A stretch of 64,000 nt of DNA from Schistocephalus solidus. Its lineage: Eukaryota; Platyhelminthes; Cestoda; Diphyllobothriidea; Diphyllobothriidae. The notes under the pieces are model-generated. The model saw only the letters and a list, made by a program, of their open reading frames with translations, had not been told where the DNA came from and searched no databases. How positions within the stretch are numbered: position 1 is the first letter of the stretch; every line of letters starts with the position of its first letter. The stretch is taken from positions 34,760 to 98,759 of the forward strand of contig WEDG01005201.1 in the NCBI GenBank assembly GCA_017591395.1, in the 5' to 3' direction. Both the position numbers and the translations under genes were made by a program. Below are positions 1 through 12,180 of this stretch, one piece after another.

Positions 1-340
1 CGTTTTGTGTTTTGAATGCTGTGCAGGCTGTGCTGTACATACCTTGCTCCTTAAGAACATTTGAATTTAATGCTAACTGAACCAATGGGTGCAGGTTCGA
101 ACCCCCTTGCTTGCCAGAACCTGAGATTAGAGCATATTGGACTGATGCCGGCCAATGAGCCGAAAAGAGCTGTTTATCGGTAATACATACAGGTTGCTAA
201 CTGCCGGTCGCCACGCGATCGCCTGTCCGGAGCCATAAACCATAAGGAACCGTTTCTACAATCAAGTTAGGTCGGTCATCAGTATATATTTTTTTGGTTA
301 ATGCATACGTCGTTGCAAAGTAACTCTTATTTGATTTTTT
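1..340. other. Non-coding left edge with a tRNA-type B box
   Basis: No coding exon is visible. The segment has a tRNA-like internal promoter B box (GGTTCGAAC at about 94-102), so at least part is probably a decayed tRNA-derived SINE. The remainder matches nothing I recognise. Confidence 0.4.
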
Positions 341-1254
341 CGTAGCCACGTGCTATCTCATGAAGTTGTTTTCGATTTTCGAAAAGATTGCTTGAATAGA
401 GGTGTTAAATCAATTATCGTACAGCATAATCCAAAAATATTTCAATCACCTCAGGATGCCGGCTTTTGACTGAACTTCTTTCCCCTCGCCTTTGAAAACT
501 ACGGTGTACAAAATGGCGACTTAAGTAGTATGTATTTTCTTGATTTTCGATGCCCCTTTGAATTCAAATGGATTTTATATAAAGCATGTACCAAAATACT
601 CTTTCATGTACTTATTTTGCAGCAAAGTATGTCGTCCTAAAATTTTATACTTAATTGTGAGCCCATTCGACCGTTACAGTTACAGTCGTGCTGTATACAG
701 TTACATGCTGTATACATTCTGTCTAAGGCAAATAATACATTTCTCTAAGTTATGAGGAAGACCTCACATAGTGCTCATGGATTTTTGTAATGCATATGGA
801 ACATGTTGTATAATTTATTAGCAGTATTCATAAATGAACAGGTGTGGTGCATTATGAATGGACATTTAATGGTTTTAAAAACCTATTATTAGAAACTTAA
901 AACCAAAAGATTACCGTTCTTTAAGTATGCCATTTGAATAAGACGCAATTTTCTATCAAACGAGTACAAGAAAGGATATTTTCGTACACACTTTCTATAA
1001 AATATATCTGCATTTATAAGGGCATCGAATACAAATGAGACAAATGCATGCTACTTAACTAGCCATTTTTTACAGAACGCTTTTCGCAGGTGGTCGAGCA
1101 GGAACTCTTTTAAAAGCCAGCATCCGAATGTGACTGAATTATCTTAGGGATAAAACTGCACGATAATTACTATTGCAACTATTTATGTACTTTTCCTTAT
1201 CGCAAACACATTTCAGAATTTCGGTTAACATTTCATGAGATAGCACATCTCCTG
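341..1254. mobile_element. MITE-A copy 1 (non-autonomous TIR element, ~0.91 kb)
   Basis: The right end reads, on the reverse strand, CAGGAGATGTGCTATCTC followed by ATGAAATGTTAACC, and the left end holds the matching ACGTGCTATCTCATGAA, so the two ends form terminal inverted repeats of roughly 48 bp (left end more decayed). TA follows the right end at 1255-1256. The interior aligns along its whole length with the elements at 43429-44351 and 51576-53520. No transposase-like reading frame is present. TA target sites suggest mobilisation by a Tc1/mariner-type enzyme, which is inference. Confidence 0.75.
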
Positions 1255-1767
1255 TATGTCAATGCCATGCGTTCAAACCCGGCCGTTTGTCCCAAACAAG
1301 TGCTTCCGGCATCTCCGCGAACATATGCTGACCCATTAGTCAGGTTATGGCCGTATGGCCAGCCAGTTTGACTGCATACCCGTCAGTTCAAGAATTCATA
1401 GCTGGATTCATGAAAAAGAAATCGGCGCCTGGTACCCAAAACTGACAACTTCCCGTGGGTTAGACACCAGGTTCTCGTTCGCTCACGCCTGAAAGTTGAC
1501 ATCGAATCTGCGCCAGCATTTTCACATGCACGGTGTCCCGATGACCCAAAATCACAACAACCCAGCACAGCCGAGGCTCTGAGCACAGAAATCCGGTTTC
1601 ATTGTGCAATCTGTGTCTAAGGAGAAGGCAGGCACCAATGCTCCTCATTTAAGTCACCAGTCTGCGAGGTAGGTGAGGGAATTTTGCTATTCACCCTGTG
1701 GCGCCGCAGTGAATTGGTCAGTTCAGAAGCCTTACAGTTGTCTATCACAGAAAGGACTGTCACTGAT

Positions 1768-1833
1768 CAGGTGAACGCGACCTGTCCCTCCCATTGCGCC
1801 CGAGCAATGGGAGGAGCAGGTCGCGTTCACCTG
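1768..1833. repeat. Near-perfect 30-bp-arm palindrome
   Basis: The left arm 1768-1797 (starting CAGGTGAACGCGACCTG) is almost exactly the reverse complement of the right arm 1804-1833 (ending CAGGTCGCGTTCACCTG), with a loop of about 6 bases (GCCCGA). One local disruption lies near the arm middle (TCCCTCC against GGGAGGAG). The outer bases resemble the start of the S2 repeat body (GTTCACTGATC), so it may be an inverted duplication of that repeat end. Confidence 0.85.
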
Positions 1834-1919
1834 TGGCAGGAATGAGTACCAAAAGAGCAGGATAAATTGAGATGAACATTTCTGGCTAATTTACCGTCGT
1901 CAACTAGCCTTACGCAGAC

Positions 1920-1985
1920 CCGGGTTTGCCGCACCTGGGACATTGAACCCGTGTTCTTTGGCCATCGATCAACCACTGAGCCACG
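1920..1985 (-). mobile_element. tRNA-derived SINE head
   Basis: On the reverse strand there is an A-box-like TGGCTCAGTGGTT and a B-box-like GGGTTCAATGTCCC at tRNA-like spacing. There is no clean acceptor-stem pairing and it adjoins repeat sequence, so it is read as the head of a SINE and not as a tRNA gene. Confidence 0.5.
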
Positions 1986-2028
1986 GGTTCGTTGTCCTCT
2001 AATTTGCTGTCGGTAGTGTTAACTTGCA

Positions 2029-2390
2029 GAGGAATTGCGTTCACCGATCGGGTTAAAGGATATGCTTGTCTCGTTGTGCCTTGCGGGCCCAATCTAAAGC
2101 CCTCGTAGGCGGTTAACAAGCGACAAGAAAGGAAGTACTGACGAGGTCAAGGCAGACTGGGATGATCGCAAGTGGTATTTGGGCGTGAAATTTCCAAAAG
2201 ATGGGTCAATTATGATGGAAGGGCGTTCACTGATCAGGTTACGGAACCTGTGCGTTCCATTTGTACTTGGGCCCAATCTAGAGCACTAGCAGGCAGTCGC
2301 ACAGCGACCAGTAATGCATACAGGCAGGAGTACCGAAACAGACAAGACAGACTGAGAGGACCATTTGTAGTCCATTAACCGATGGGACAA
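2029..2390. mobile_element. Two tandem copies of SINE-like family S2 body
   Basis: Two successive units begin GTTCACCGATCGGG (about 2040) and GTTCACTGATCAGG (about 2224). Each continues with a GGGCCCAATCTA-like block, a GGCAGTCGCACAGCGA-like block, and an ACAAGACAGACTG-like block. The same order recurs at 11918-12180, 22838-23060 and 56900-57070, which defines the family from this window alone. No protein coding. Confidence 0.65.
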
Positions 2391-2475
2391 CGGGCCGTAG
2401 CTCGACGGTAGACCGTTGGGCCACTTAACGCTCGGTGACGAGGAATTCGGGTTCGAATCCCTGATCAGCCAGATC
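2391..2475 (+). mobile_element. tRNA-like SINE head
   Basis: A tRNA-like module carries an A-box-like CCGTAGCTCGACGG (near 2394) and a canonical B box GGGTTCGAATCCC (near 2449). It follows the S2 bodies directly. The arms do not fold into a convincing cloverleaf by eye, and the surroundings are repetitive, so a SINE head is more likely than a functional tRNA. Confidence 0.55.
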
Positions 2476-2836
2476 TGTGGTTCGGTATAACTGGCTGGCG
2501 ATGGCTTTTTGTCGCTGTCTCCGATGATGGGTTCGTGTGTGAATCCAAAACGCCAGGCGTATAACATTCTTGTTCCAACAATCAAGCCTACTTCTTTTAG
2601 TAGATGCATTTGCCATAGCGGTACCTGCTATTTTTATCAATGTTGAAAATGACGTAGCGTGGTGAACTCGAGGGAATGAAGAATTACTGCTTCTCAACTC
2701 TCATTCGAGTATTCATTCTCTTTTCTCTTTCATAGCAAATTAAATGCACACCTTAATGCTCTGCTTCACACAACGTGGTTGTGGTTGATCTTGCCTACTA
2801 AGCTTTCATTTTGTAAAAAAATACCTTGATCTTCAG

Positions 2837-3079
2837 CTCATTCTCGCCGACGAGCGAGGCAAGGCGTTGGACTTGGGAAACGTCCGACTGACCTTCAACA
2901 GTCTTCTTGAAAAGGCACACGGCAGAGAAACAGAACGTCAGCGAGAGGAGGCGAGACGGCTGCGCAAGCAGGAGCAGGCCTTCTGTGAGATGCTTCGTCA
3001 GACCGCAGATCCGCCTATTCGCGCAGACACTCCCTGGGAGGTGGTCAGTGAACGCCTTGCCAACCACCCTGCCTTTACG
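2837..3079 (+). CDS. PRPF40: PRPF40 (Prp40) splicing factor, internal exon: last FF domain, first part
   Basis: Prp40 is a U1 snRNP-associated factor that bridges the 5' splice site and branch-point proteins; its C-terminal half is a row of FF domains. This 81-codon exon has an acceptor (CTTGATCTTCAG) and a donor (GTGAGA), both phase 0. Its translation contains LDLGNVRLTFNSLLEKAHGR, then an Arg/Glu/Lys helix, then DTPWEVVSERLANHPAFT, the helix pattern of the last FF domain of PRPF40A/B. The TTG at 2867 is an internal Leu codon, not a start. Earlier exons (WW domains and other FF domains) must lie left of the window. Identity is by remembered family alignment; a search was not run. Confidence 0.88.
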
Positions 3080-5470
3080 GTGAGACAGCGTAGTCCCTTC
3101 CCTGTAACATACAGCCTGTCCGTACAGGTGCCCTTAATTATTACCTGACTTGTCGCGCTTACTTGCAGGACCGATTGGAGACATTATGGGTCTCGTTTGG
3201 GATGGAATTCGAGCGCTTCTGCCCCTCGTTGTCCTGTTGGCCCTCTCAGTGCCGCGGAATTTCGGCCCGTGATTGGAACCTTAGTCCGTTTCTAGCTGGT
3301 CCTTCATCTTCCGCGGGTTTCATTGTTTTTTACAAGAGCTTGCTTCATGGTGCGTTCTCATCAGTGCGCGGAATTGTCTATCCGTTCGCTCAACCGCAAA
3401 AATTATTTGGCCTTGCGTCCCTCTGCTCACAGTTTCGGTAAGAGGGTGGCCGTTTTTTGAGAAGCCATGTTGTTGGATGGGAGATGTATCCTATCGAAGA
3501 CATTGCCCCTTGACATATCCAATTGGATTTCACGCACGGCTCGTCCAACACCCCATTAAATCTTGACTCACAGATTAGCGGTTGTGTGGGACCTTATTAT
3601 ACGGATTTTTTTGTAATACCTGGATACGGAGGTGAACGTTTTCTCCCAGTCTTCCAGCATACCAGTTTATTGTCCTAGGATTGCGTTGGATAGTGTTTGA
3701 AGTCTTATGGTGGCAACCATTGATTATGTAATATCACCACGGTTTGTGAAATTTTTCTATATATATTTCTTTTACCATATGTTCACAGCCACGTATTAAG
3801 GTAGCGCCCCGCGTGGGGCCTGATTGGTTACTTCCCAGACCCAAGAACTGACTTATTTTGCAGACAACTTTCGCTGAGGGCTCTCTTCTTATCCGCTATT
3901 TTCAGTCATGCCGGATAGCATGTAGCTAGAATAACCGTCAAACTTCGCACTCTCGCGGTTCCCGTAAATGGAGAAATTATGTTCGCAAGAATGCTGCGCT
4001 GAATGTCCATGTTTGGAAGGTCTCTACGGTCTGTTGGCACTTTCGTCATCCCCGGGATCAATTAAATCAGCCCGCGGAGGCGTTCGTTCTGGCCTTCTAA
4101 CCATAACTAGCGATTGGGCAGTGATAAATTAGATGACCTAACTCGTGGAAATGAAGGTTTGTGGTAGGGACGGTGTGCGGTGTTGTTTCACTGAGCAGAG
4201 TGAGAAGTGCCATGGGACCCCAGCTTGAGGCCGACTGATGAGGCCAAGCTGACATCCGTATTGCTGCTAGGTGGGAGGTGAGGCAGGAGAAATGACCAGT
4301 CAGCCGTCGTGGCATGAACTGTCTCCTGAACTGACCTGACAACCGGGTCATGGCAAGTGCAAGAGCCCGACAAACGCGTCTTGTGAGCAGTTGACGTATG
4401 CTTCCCGCATCCACCACCGTCAATATATGCTGTGGTAGTTACCTGGAGGGTTTATCGGCAGCCCTGAACAATCATTTGATGCTGGATCCTATCGGCTAGT
4501 GCCAGCAGCCCTGATGAGGCCTGGTGGGGCTGTGCTCGCGAATCATTTCTGAATGACGCCTATTATTTGGGCCTGCATAACCTGCTCCACAGAAAATAGT
4601 CAAAGGGAAGGTATTTGAAAATATAGTCTGAAGTGGTGGTCACTTCTTACCCTCCCCTTTTAATAAAAAAGTGACAAACTTATAAGTACTACCCTAAGTT
4701 TAGCCATAGGCTACCCTATTAAATATAGCAAGTTTTAAGTGACACTTACAATTTTGCTGTTTGCGTCTCCTTGACATAGACCTTCGAAGGCTCTTCTTTT
4801 CCTACAGTTCACACCGCAGAATTTCGTGATGCATTTTAGAAGGAATTTTTTTGGGCAGTCATTTCTTTCAAAAATTCCGCCCCGTTAGTGCCGTTCGGCT
4901 TCTGCGTCCGCAGGAAGTATTCTATCCACACTTTCTTCTGCTAACCTGCAGACACTGTTGCCTGCTCCCTTGCCTGGCGAAAAGTCTAGAAAGTGAACAA
5001 TCCTCCGTAATGTGAGGTGAACCGCATAGTCGAGTTTGCTTTGTTCATTCTTGATTGTCACAGACCCATTCTTGCATATCTTCCAATCCACTTTTTACTT
5101 TTTTTGCCAGACTTTAGGGCTGGTATTGGTAGGAGTGAGACACGAATTGGATTTCAAAATCAAGAACTTATCGAGAAAAAAGTCTATATTATTCGCGGGT
5201 GTACCGCCCCAGATTATTTGGAACCGTAGTCTGTGCTTCGTTTAGACTGGCTCTGTGGAAGAGCCTTACCACATAGATTCGCCCGTTCTCCTGGTTACGA
5301 CCTGAGCATTACTGTCGAATTTGGTGGTGGCGCTGGTGGTGGTGGTTATGCCATCAGTAATAGTAAGACTCATCCGAAAGCATCCTTGGCGGCCTCCACG
5401 TTATTTGCAGGTGGTGTGTTATCCATCACCGGCTCTGCTAACGTCCCGTGTTCTTCTGTTTAAATTGAAG
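3080..5470 (+). other. Intron of PRPF40 (2.4 kb)
   Basis: It starts GTGAGA and ends TTAAATTGAAG. Short open frames inside have no recognisable domain and no splice-compatible phase. No repeat of the families defined elsewhere in the window was recognised in it. Confidence 0.7.
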
Positions 5471-5604
5471 GCGATAACCTTGGAATCTGAACGTATCAGG
5501 GTCTTCAAGGAGTACATTATCGCATTGGACTCAGTAGATACAGGGGCTGGCGTCTACGCTGCAGATGGCTCCAAATCCCGCCGCTCGAAAGCCCGCAAGA
5601 CCCG
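5471..5604 (+). CDS. PRPF40: PRPF40 exon: end of last FF domain and start of basic tail
   Basis: The exon starts phase 0 after ...TTGAAG and ends with two bases of an Arg codon before the strong donor GTAAGT. The translation AITLESERIRVFKEYIIALD completes the FF domain started in the previous exon (family pattern: DITLESERKRIFKDF). It then enters a Ser/Arg/Lys stretch (SKSRRSKARKT). Joining the two exons gives NHPAFT-AITLESER with no phase problem, which is strong evidence for the model. Confidence 0.88.
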
Positions 5605-5698
5605 GTAAGTATTTTTTCTCTCCACCCGCCTCCCCCCCCCCTATCAAGCCTCACGTTCGCGTCTTAAACCGCTCACCGCTGGTTTTTACTCGACGCAG
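5605..5698 (+). other. Short 94-bp intron of PRPF40
   Basis: Bounded by GTAAGT and CGACGCAG, with a C10 run (5632-5641) upstream of the acceptor. It contains no in-frame stop relative to the downstream exon for most of its length, so retention would extend the reading frame rather than end it at once only in the other frame; in the coding frame of the upstream exon the TAA at 5606-5608 stops translation. Confidence 0.8.
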
Positions 5699-6260
5699 GT
5701 CGACATCCAGAGAAGGCGACTCCCAGAGTGAACTGGATGCCCGTGGCGATGGCGGTTCGAGAAAGGACCGCTCCAAGCGCTCGCGACATCGCGCTGCGTC
5801 AAAGAGCGGCAGTGAAGACACCGATTTGGTGCCGAGCTCGAAGAAGAAGCACAAGAAGACCAAGTCGAAGTCAAAGAAGTCGAAGAAGTACAAGTCAAAG
5901 CACCGAGAGGACAAGAGCAGAGACACCGCCAGTCCTCAAGCCCAGTTGGCGACGTCAGGCTCCTCCAACTCCAGGAGTCAGATAGTCAACGCCGGCGGTG
6001 GTGCTGATGGTGAGCTGGAGGAGGGTGAAGCGGCTGATGAGGACTTTGAGGAGGAGAGGGTCCACGAGGTCGAAGAGGAGAATGGCGAGGCAGAGGAGGG
6101 TGAGATTGCTTATCGTTCCTCCTCTTCCAAAAAGACGCACAGGCATCGGCAACGACCGACACCCACGCCTGAAGACGGCGAAGCAAACAGCAGCCTGAGT
6201 GAAGACGATGCCTACACCAGTCGGAGCAGTAGTCGGCGGCGACGACGACGTCGCTCTTGA
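5699..6260 (+). CDS. PRPF40: PRPF40 terminal exon: Lys-rich, acidic and RS-like tail, stop
   Basis: The first base completes the split Arg codon, and the frame stays open to TGA at 6258-6260. The tail runs: Arg/Ser-rich (DRSKRSRHRAASKS), then a Lys block (SSKKKHKKTKSKSKKSKKY), then an acidic Glu/Asp-rich segment (ELEEGEAADEDFEEERVHE), then EDGEANSSLSEDDAYTSR and a terminal Arg run. Animal PRPF40A ends in the same way: a KKHSKKSKKHHRK-like block, then SELSEGELE-like acid motifs. The tail is probably disordered, with nuclear targeting. No polyadenylation hexamer was recognised just downstream. Confidence 0.88.
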
Positions 6261-6884
6261 TTATGTGTATATGCGTGCCACAACATCCTGACATAACTTT
6301 TAACCTACTGGCTAGCCTTTTGCTCTCTCCTAGGTCCCTAAACCGATAGCCATTGCTCTGGTTGGTAGGTTTGATGGGTCTGAAAGAGACCTAAGGGGCG
6401 CCCTTTTGGCAAGAGGCGTAGCCGGCTGCTCGTGATTCGTCATTGTGCTGACTAGGATCGCGTGGATGGCTACTTTATTTTCGCTCGTCCTTTTCTCCTA
6501 GCACGAGGGTTTTATCACTTTAAGCCGTGATTGGGATACCTTAGGCAACAAAATGGTCTGTATACTTTTAGTATTCCAGGCGTTGAGGTCTAAAGCAATT
6601 TCAGGGGCCTAGCTCAGTATCACTGCCAACGCTTTGCTCATTTCCGGATGCAGGTGGTTCTGTGGATGCAAAATCTTGGACCGAAGGGCTTTCATTCGGC
6701 AGATGGTTTTGTAAATTCGACCTCGCAACCTTCTTTTTATATGTCGATATCTGGAAGTTTTTCACCGCTGGGGGCTGAGATTTTGTCTCGGTTTAGTATC
6801 GCTATACACCATCATCGTTCTCTGTTATGCTGTTTCTGGTAGTTCCGAAGCTGCCATAAAACTGTCCCTGTAAGTACGCGAGTC

Positions 6885-7115
6885 GGACTGAACCACGTGA
6901 ACACGAGCAAGGGCTGGTCGCGCGACGGACTGGCGAATTATCGCAAGTGGGACACGAGTTCGACTTTGCAGCCGCCAAGATAATCGCTCATGCGGTGATA
7001 AAGACAATTCGAGGGTTGATTAAACCTGGGGCCCTGATGAGAACTCAGCCCATTGGTTTATTGCTCCGGTGCCCGCACGCAGTCTTTCGCAGTCACCTGC
7101 AGCATTTATCGTTGT
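6885..7115 (+). mobile_element. Penelope-like element relic, C-terminal region
   Basis: The frame near 6947 reads GHEFDFAAAKIIAHAVIKT, which matches the same motif in the relic at 62000-62372 (GHEFTFAATKIIAHARSKT). Downstream, CCTGGGGCCCTGATGAGAAC aligns with the DNA of that relic coding for WAPDEN. In Penelope-like elements this pattern lies in the GIY-YIG-containing C-terminus. It is a short, frameshifted fragment. Confidence 0.6.
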
Positions 7116-10104
7116 TTGGCTGGTCATCCTTTATCTGGTTTGCTAGAGTAAGTGTCGTTGTCTGACGCCCTTTGAGCGGTTTAGGTGACCCATGCCGGCT
7201 TAAGCCCCCACCTCGTGTAGTAGCATTCATTGGTGACCTGAGCGGCTTAGAAGTGGGGGGGGGGGGATTAGGAGCAGATCTCCACCCGCTAAACTCGGGG
7301 GAGCCTTTTGAGTACCCACGAATTTGCTGGCCTTCAGCAGATTGACGCTTGTACATGTAGCCGCGCTGTGAGAACGGTCGAAACGAAGAATGGCACTGTG
7401 GCATCCATGGAATGCCTGGTGCATGCGTATTTGGAAGTGAGAGAAAGAGGAACGCTTTGTTTTGAAAGTATAATTCCTAAATTTTCAGCAAGCAAAGTCG
7501 TCGATTCACTGCGAATAAGATTGGGCACACATGCCACATAACACCGGAAGATTGCAAATGAATAGCCCAAAACTGCAACTATCGACATCATGAAGAATCG
7601 CAAAATGTAGATCACATTGGACTTCCTTCAAAACGTTGCCAGCGTCGTCCGCTGATGACCTCATTATTTTAGTTCGAATAAACTGCCTGTTGATCTTCTG
7701 TCTTGGACCACCATCTCATGGATGATTAACATTGATTAGTAGAGGAACTTACTGTTGGCAATATATGTACATATCCTTAATTGTAGGATCCAGCAGCAGT
7801 ATTCCATTACCTCTGACATAGTCTTCTCACAGGATAGGCCAGTCTGGTACTACGCTATCCCAGAGACCAACTAGCTCACTCAGTCGGTCGCATAATAATG
7901 GACAATCACTAATATAGAGGGAGCTGTGATAGCAATTGCTATTCTCAGTCATGCTCTAACCGTGGATGGGTGGGTTTGTCATGTGACCGAATTGCAGTGA
8001 AGCGTCGTGCCACTGTAGTGTCCTGACTTCGTGCACCTGTTGCAACGCTGAAATTCTCGCGACTATTGCACATGCGCACCAGTGGCTGTCAAGTGCTCAC
8101 AAATCCCGACTGTCCAAACCGACCAATCATTTTCAAGGCCGACTAATACATGACCTCGCTGGAGGCCTGTGACGACTGCACACGGTCTCAACTTGGCAGA
8201 CGCCGCCCTCGCGGTTACGGACGTGCCCTCTCATGGCTGCCAACTTCTTTCAACCCCTTCTCCAATAGTTCTAAACAGAATACACTATCCTCCCAACTGA
8301 CCTCCCAGTTCTTCTCTTCTCATACGGAACCAGCCCAGAAGGTCGTAGCAGCTAGGGCATCCCAAATAACTTAAGCTGTCACGATACCATCAACCAACGG
8401 CTGAAGTAGCCCTTTTTACACCTCTGCTTTGCCAGATCAGCTTTTGCGAATTTTGGTTACGTCTAGAACTGGAACGTTACAGAGAACACCATTTTAGCAT
8501 TTCCTCGTACGTGGACCACATCGACCTTCCGCAACCGTGGGAATAGGAATTTGGCCGGCCACGGCATCCTAGCCATAGAAAGACCTTCGCCACTGTAACC
8601 TTCGGGAAGGGGGGGGGGGAGAGTTCCTATTCACATGTCGTTCCGTTTCCTGAGAAGACCAAAAGCCGGGCTCTTCCATGTAAGGTTTTATAGAACATAG
8701 CATTTCGCGTTGATTTTGTGCTGATTACGAAGTTGGAAAAAGCAAGAACGGTACCGATGCCAACTGGCTCCCTTCGTTCTTGTATAGCATGGCTGTTGTA
8801 TTTTGTCCCCTGTAATCAACTATGACATTCTTCATCAGACTCTTTGGACGATAAGCGCTGTGTTTTGGCAGTCAGTACTACTGCGTACTCGTAAATGTTC
8901 AGGCACTGTAAATATTACGCACAGTGTGAGGGAAACAGGTTGAAACCAGTTGGTTACGAGAGTTTTAGGAGTTTATTTTCGTTAGATGGCAAGACCATGT
9001 AACACTGAAGGTTTCGAGCGGCGTTGGTGCGCCCAAGTAAAATGGACGATGCTGTAAATCAGCGTGTAATCATATCTTTTAGCTACAACTAAATATTTAA
9101 CATATGTGTTACTCTAATATAGAAAATAGTGTTTATTTATCAGTGGCTCTCGTCACATAATTTTAACAGGCCTTCTCTGGTTGCTTGCTACATTTTATAA
9201 ACAGGTGATCTGTAAGCCACTTAAAAGGACTGGTCGTCTCGCAATCACCCACAGCAGTTGGACGAGCGTTCCATTCTCGCGTCACCATATTCAAGAGAAG
9301 AACGCGCAGCGCTGGTATGTCCAGTTCATCTTTTTTGTAGCTTTCAATCGTATCCTCTATGACTGGGCCCTGTGTCCATCAGGCGCGTCCAAGTTGACAG
9401 ACAAACGCGTGGCTGCCGTTGAGTATTGTGCACTGCTGTTTAGTTTGTATCCTATCCGCCAGTCCCTGGCAGGACTACCTTGAGAAAGTCTTGCCCAGAT
9501 GTTCTTGTTCGCCCTGGTTGTGTCGCACACAAATTCATCGTCATACATTCGGAGACGTAGACCTTCATGCACCAACTTTCAGTCCAGTTGCGTAGGCTAT
9601 CAATGTCCTTCTGCGAGATAATGTCGTCGTTTCCGCTCCAAATAATCGTCCGTACCCTAAGTTATCTCCAAAAGGTGTCACACTCGGCTCGACCTTGTCC
9701 ACTAAGTCAAATGCACAGTGAAAATGAGCGGCACGAGCAGGAAACCTTGGAGAATGTAGTTCTGAACGGCAAATTATTCTAATACATCCGCCAGCACTAA
9801 TCCATCATTGTAGTCCGTGGTTGCGGAGAACAGCCAAGATATACTGCCTTCATCCCGAATGCCACGGACAAAGCAGGCTCGTACGGCTGAAATTTTTCCG
9901 AAACAGCACGGCTGCTACACGTCAGTATTGTAGTGTACTTGGCCGACAGAGACAATAATTTATGCTTTGGGAATTCTTCCTGTGCATTAGCACATTAAAC
10001 TAACTGCACTGAGTTTTCGGTCTTATGGCTCGCTGTAACATCTATCTTTTTACAGAAGCTTGAAAATTAATCGAAATCTAGAGGACATCATTCAGTCATG
10101 CCAC

Positions 10105-10385
10105 GAGTTCAGAACTCGTCTGCGCCTGGTAATGGAGCCGGATTCCATCTCCCAAATTCCGATCATATGATGTGCTCGATAAACTGGAGTAAGCTGGGAC
10201 CAAGAATCTTTTTCTGAATTTCTGTTTTGGTAGCTTCGAGCTAATTTATTTGATAAGATTGGGAAAACCTCTATGGCCTGGTTGGTATTCGAACCAAAGG
10301 GAGCTTTTAACCGTATCCTTGCTGTCGTGAGATCGAATCCAGTCCGGACTACCGAGTTTTTCACAATTGGTTCAAAAACGACTGT
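10105..10385 (+). mobile_element. SINE family S1 (tRNA-derived)
   Basis: A B-box-like GATCGAATCC near 10332 is followed by the S1 hallmark CCGAGTTTTTCACAATTGG. The same hallmark follows tRNA-like boxes at 46766-47060 and 50405-50760. The upstream part (GCCTGGTAATGGAGCCGGATT...) also matches those copies. Confidence 0.6.
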
Positions 10386-11917
10386 GTTCTGATACTTTCG
10401 CAAAGCTCAGCTAAAAGGAATCTAGAGATAATCTCAATTTTCTGATGACCCTCGGTCGTAATTTTGTTTTCTTCGTCTTCACGCGCGGAAAGGCCGCCGT
10501 AAGTTTTGGTTCCTTCCTCTTCGCAGACAGTCCATCGCCGTAGCGTCTGCCACGTCTTAGTTAAGCGGGTTGAACCGGTCACAAGCCCGGACCTCGGTAA
10601 CCAACTTTCTATCCATGTTTCTTTGTCTTTCAAATTATAATGGCCACTTTTCTCGAGAAAAGTATCTTTAATTCTCAAGGTTAGCCACATCCAAGGTTTC
10701 TGCCGATTTGAAAATCATTCATCCCCTCCTTGGCTTTCGACATTTGTGGCCTCATCTATGTCCTTAGAATTCGGTCTTTGCAGGCCTTCCGCTCCTTTCA
10801 GCTAGAATAAAACGCGTGATTCTGGCATAGACAGTGGAGCATGAAGAGGGACAGCTCCGGACAGCCAGGCGTTTGTTCCTCTTAGATGTTTGTTGAACAG
10901 AAAATATGCCGGAAAAGGAATACGTTCACAACTCGATCTCATAGTTCCACTGTGGCAAAGTACGATGTCCACTGTTAGCCCTACTAACCAAGCCACCATC
11001 TGGGCTGCCGGTTATCATCGTACCTCAGCTTACTAAGTGTAATAAAGTCGCAACTGAGCGAACAGTACTCTGCTTAACAAATTCACCTGCGATTTGGGAG
11101 TCATCTCACCAAAAAAGATAGAAAATTCGTTTATATCACATCGTTCATAGACAACGGTGGCATTTGTGTCCCTTGTAAGAGAGAAAGCACCCCCTGATGG
11201 TCGTGTATCATCAAAAGGAGTTAAAAGAAACATGCTCGAAAAAGCCAGTTTTTCGCGACTCCCTCCGAATGGTTCGCGTTATCAAATCTCACGAAGAGGC
11301 ATCTCGTTTGTAGCAGACACAAAACTTTTGGGCTAAAAATGACGCAGGGATTCCTGCTAGGTATTTGAATTTATTGTGTGTTAACCCCAGGCTTGCAGGC
11401 TCCTCTCTAACCCAGACAGCGACTGGTCGACAGGAAGAAGGCATTACGAGCGTGCGCAGCATACGAACTGATCAATGAGGCCTAACCGGCCATTTAGCCC
11501 AACAAGAGCAAGACGATGGCACAAGGCTTTGAATGTTTAAGACCGCAAAACGGAAGGCGCCGTCGTATTTTGATCTAAGCGTGGCTCATAAAATGCGGTA
11601 AAGATAAGACGGGAGCTTTATGTCTCAATGGTCACGCTTCCCAAGCCCATTTCCAGTCGACTTGACTCTGACTTTCCATTGATATGAGAAGAGGCGGGGA
11701 AAAAGACTGACCCTGGTCCATACACTCTTAAAATAGGTTAGAAGTCATTGCATAGAAGGCTGAGGGTCAGATCACAACGGAACCTTTCACAGTGGCAAGT
11801 ATGACAACCTCCTTTATGCCAGATACGAGAGTCCCGCTAAAGACTGAATAATGAAGTCTGAAGCACCATCAGGTGTGTGGCACGCCAGCTACTGTGTTTA
11901 CATTCGCTGATAAACGC

Positions 11918-12180
11918 TCGCCGATCGCCAAAGGAACTCCCTCGCCCCGTTTTGCCTTAAGACTCACTCTCGAGCCCAGCCAGGAGCCGCACAGCGGCAG
12001 ATGAACAATGCCGAAAAATACAGACCGAAATGGCCATTTCTGGCTCATTAGTCCTCATCAGCCAGTCATACCCAACCCCAGGTCGTGCCCCACCCGAGGC
12101 TAAAGTCCGCGACATGTACATCAGAACTCCAACGCTCTAACCCCTCCTAGCCCCCACTGGGCCACCACCTGGGATTGGGG
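11918..12180 (-). mobile_element. SINE family S2 with tRNA-like head
   Basis: On the reverse strand it begins with an A-box-like GGGGTTAGAGCGTTGGAG, then the body holds the shared block AGCCAGAAATGGCCATTTC and ends near CTCGAGAGTGAGTCTTAAGG. Blocks occur in the same order as in 22838-23060. Confidence 0.65.

Noticed and set aside
2391..2475. tRNA genes at 2391-2475, 23100-23165, 25247-25295, 46930-46990 and 48275-48345
   Set aside because: A and B boxes are present, but cloverleaf stems are poor by eye and each adjoins dispersed repeat sequence, so they are SINE heads. A tRNAscan-SE run would settle it.
2867..3148. Separate small plus-strand gene starting at 2867
   Set aside because: The apparent start is a TTG Leu codon inside a PRPF40 exon, and the frame past 3079 is intron.
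5651..6294. Antisense open frames opposite the PRPF40 tail
   Set aside because: They mirror Lys/Glu/Arg codon repeats of the real exon and have no domain or splice logic.
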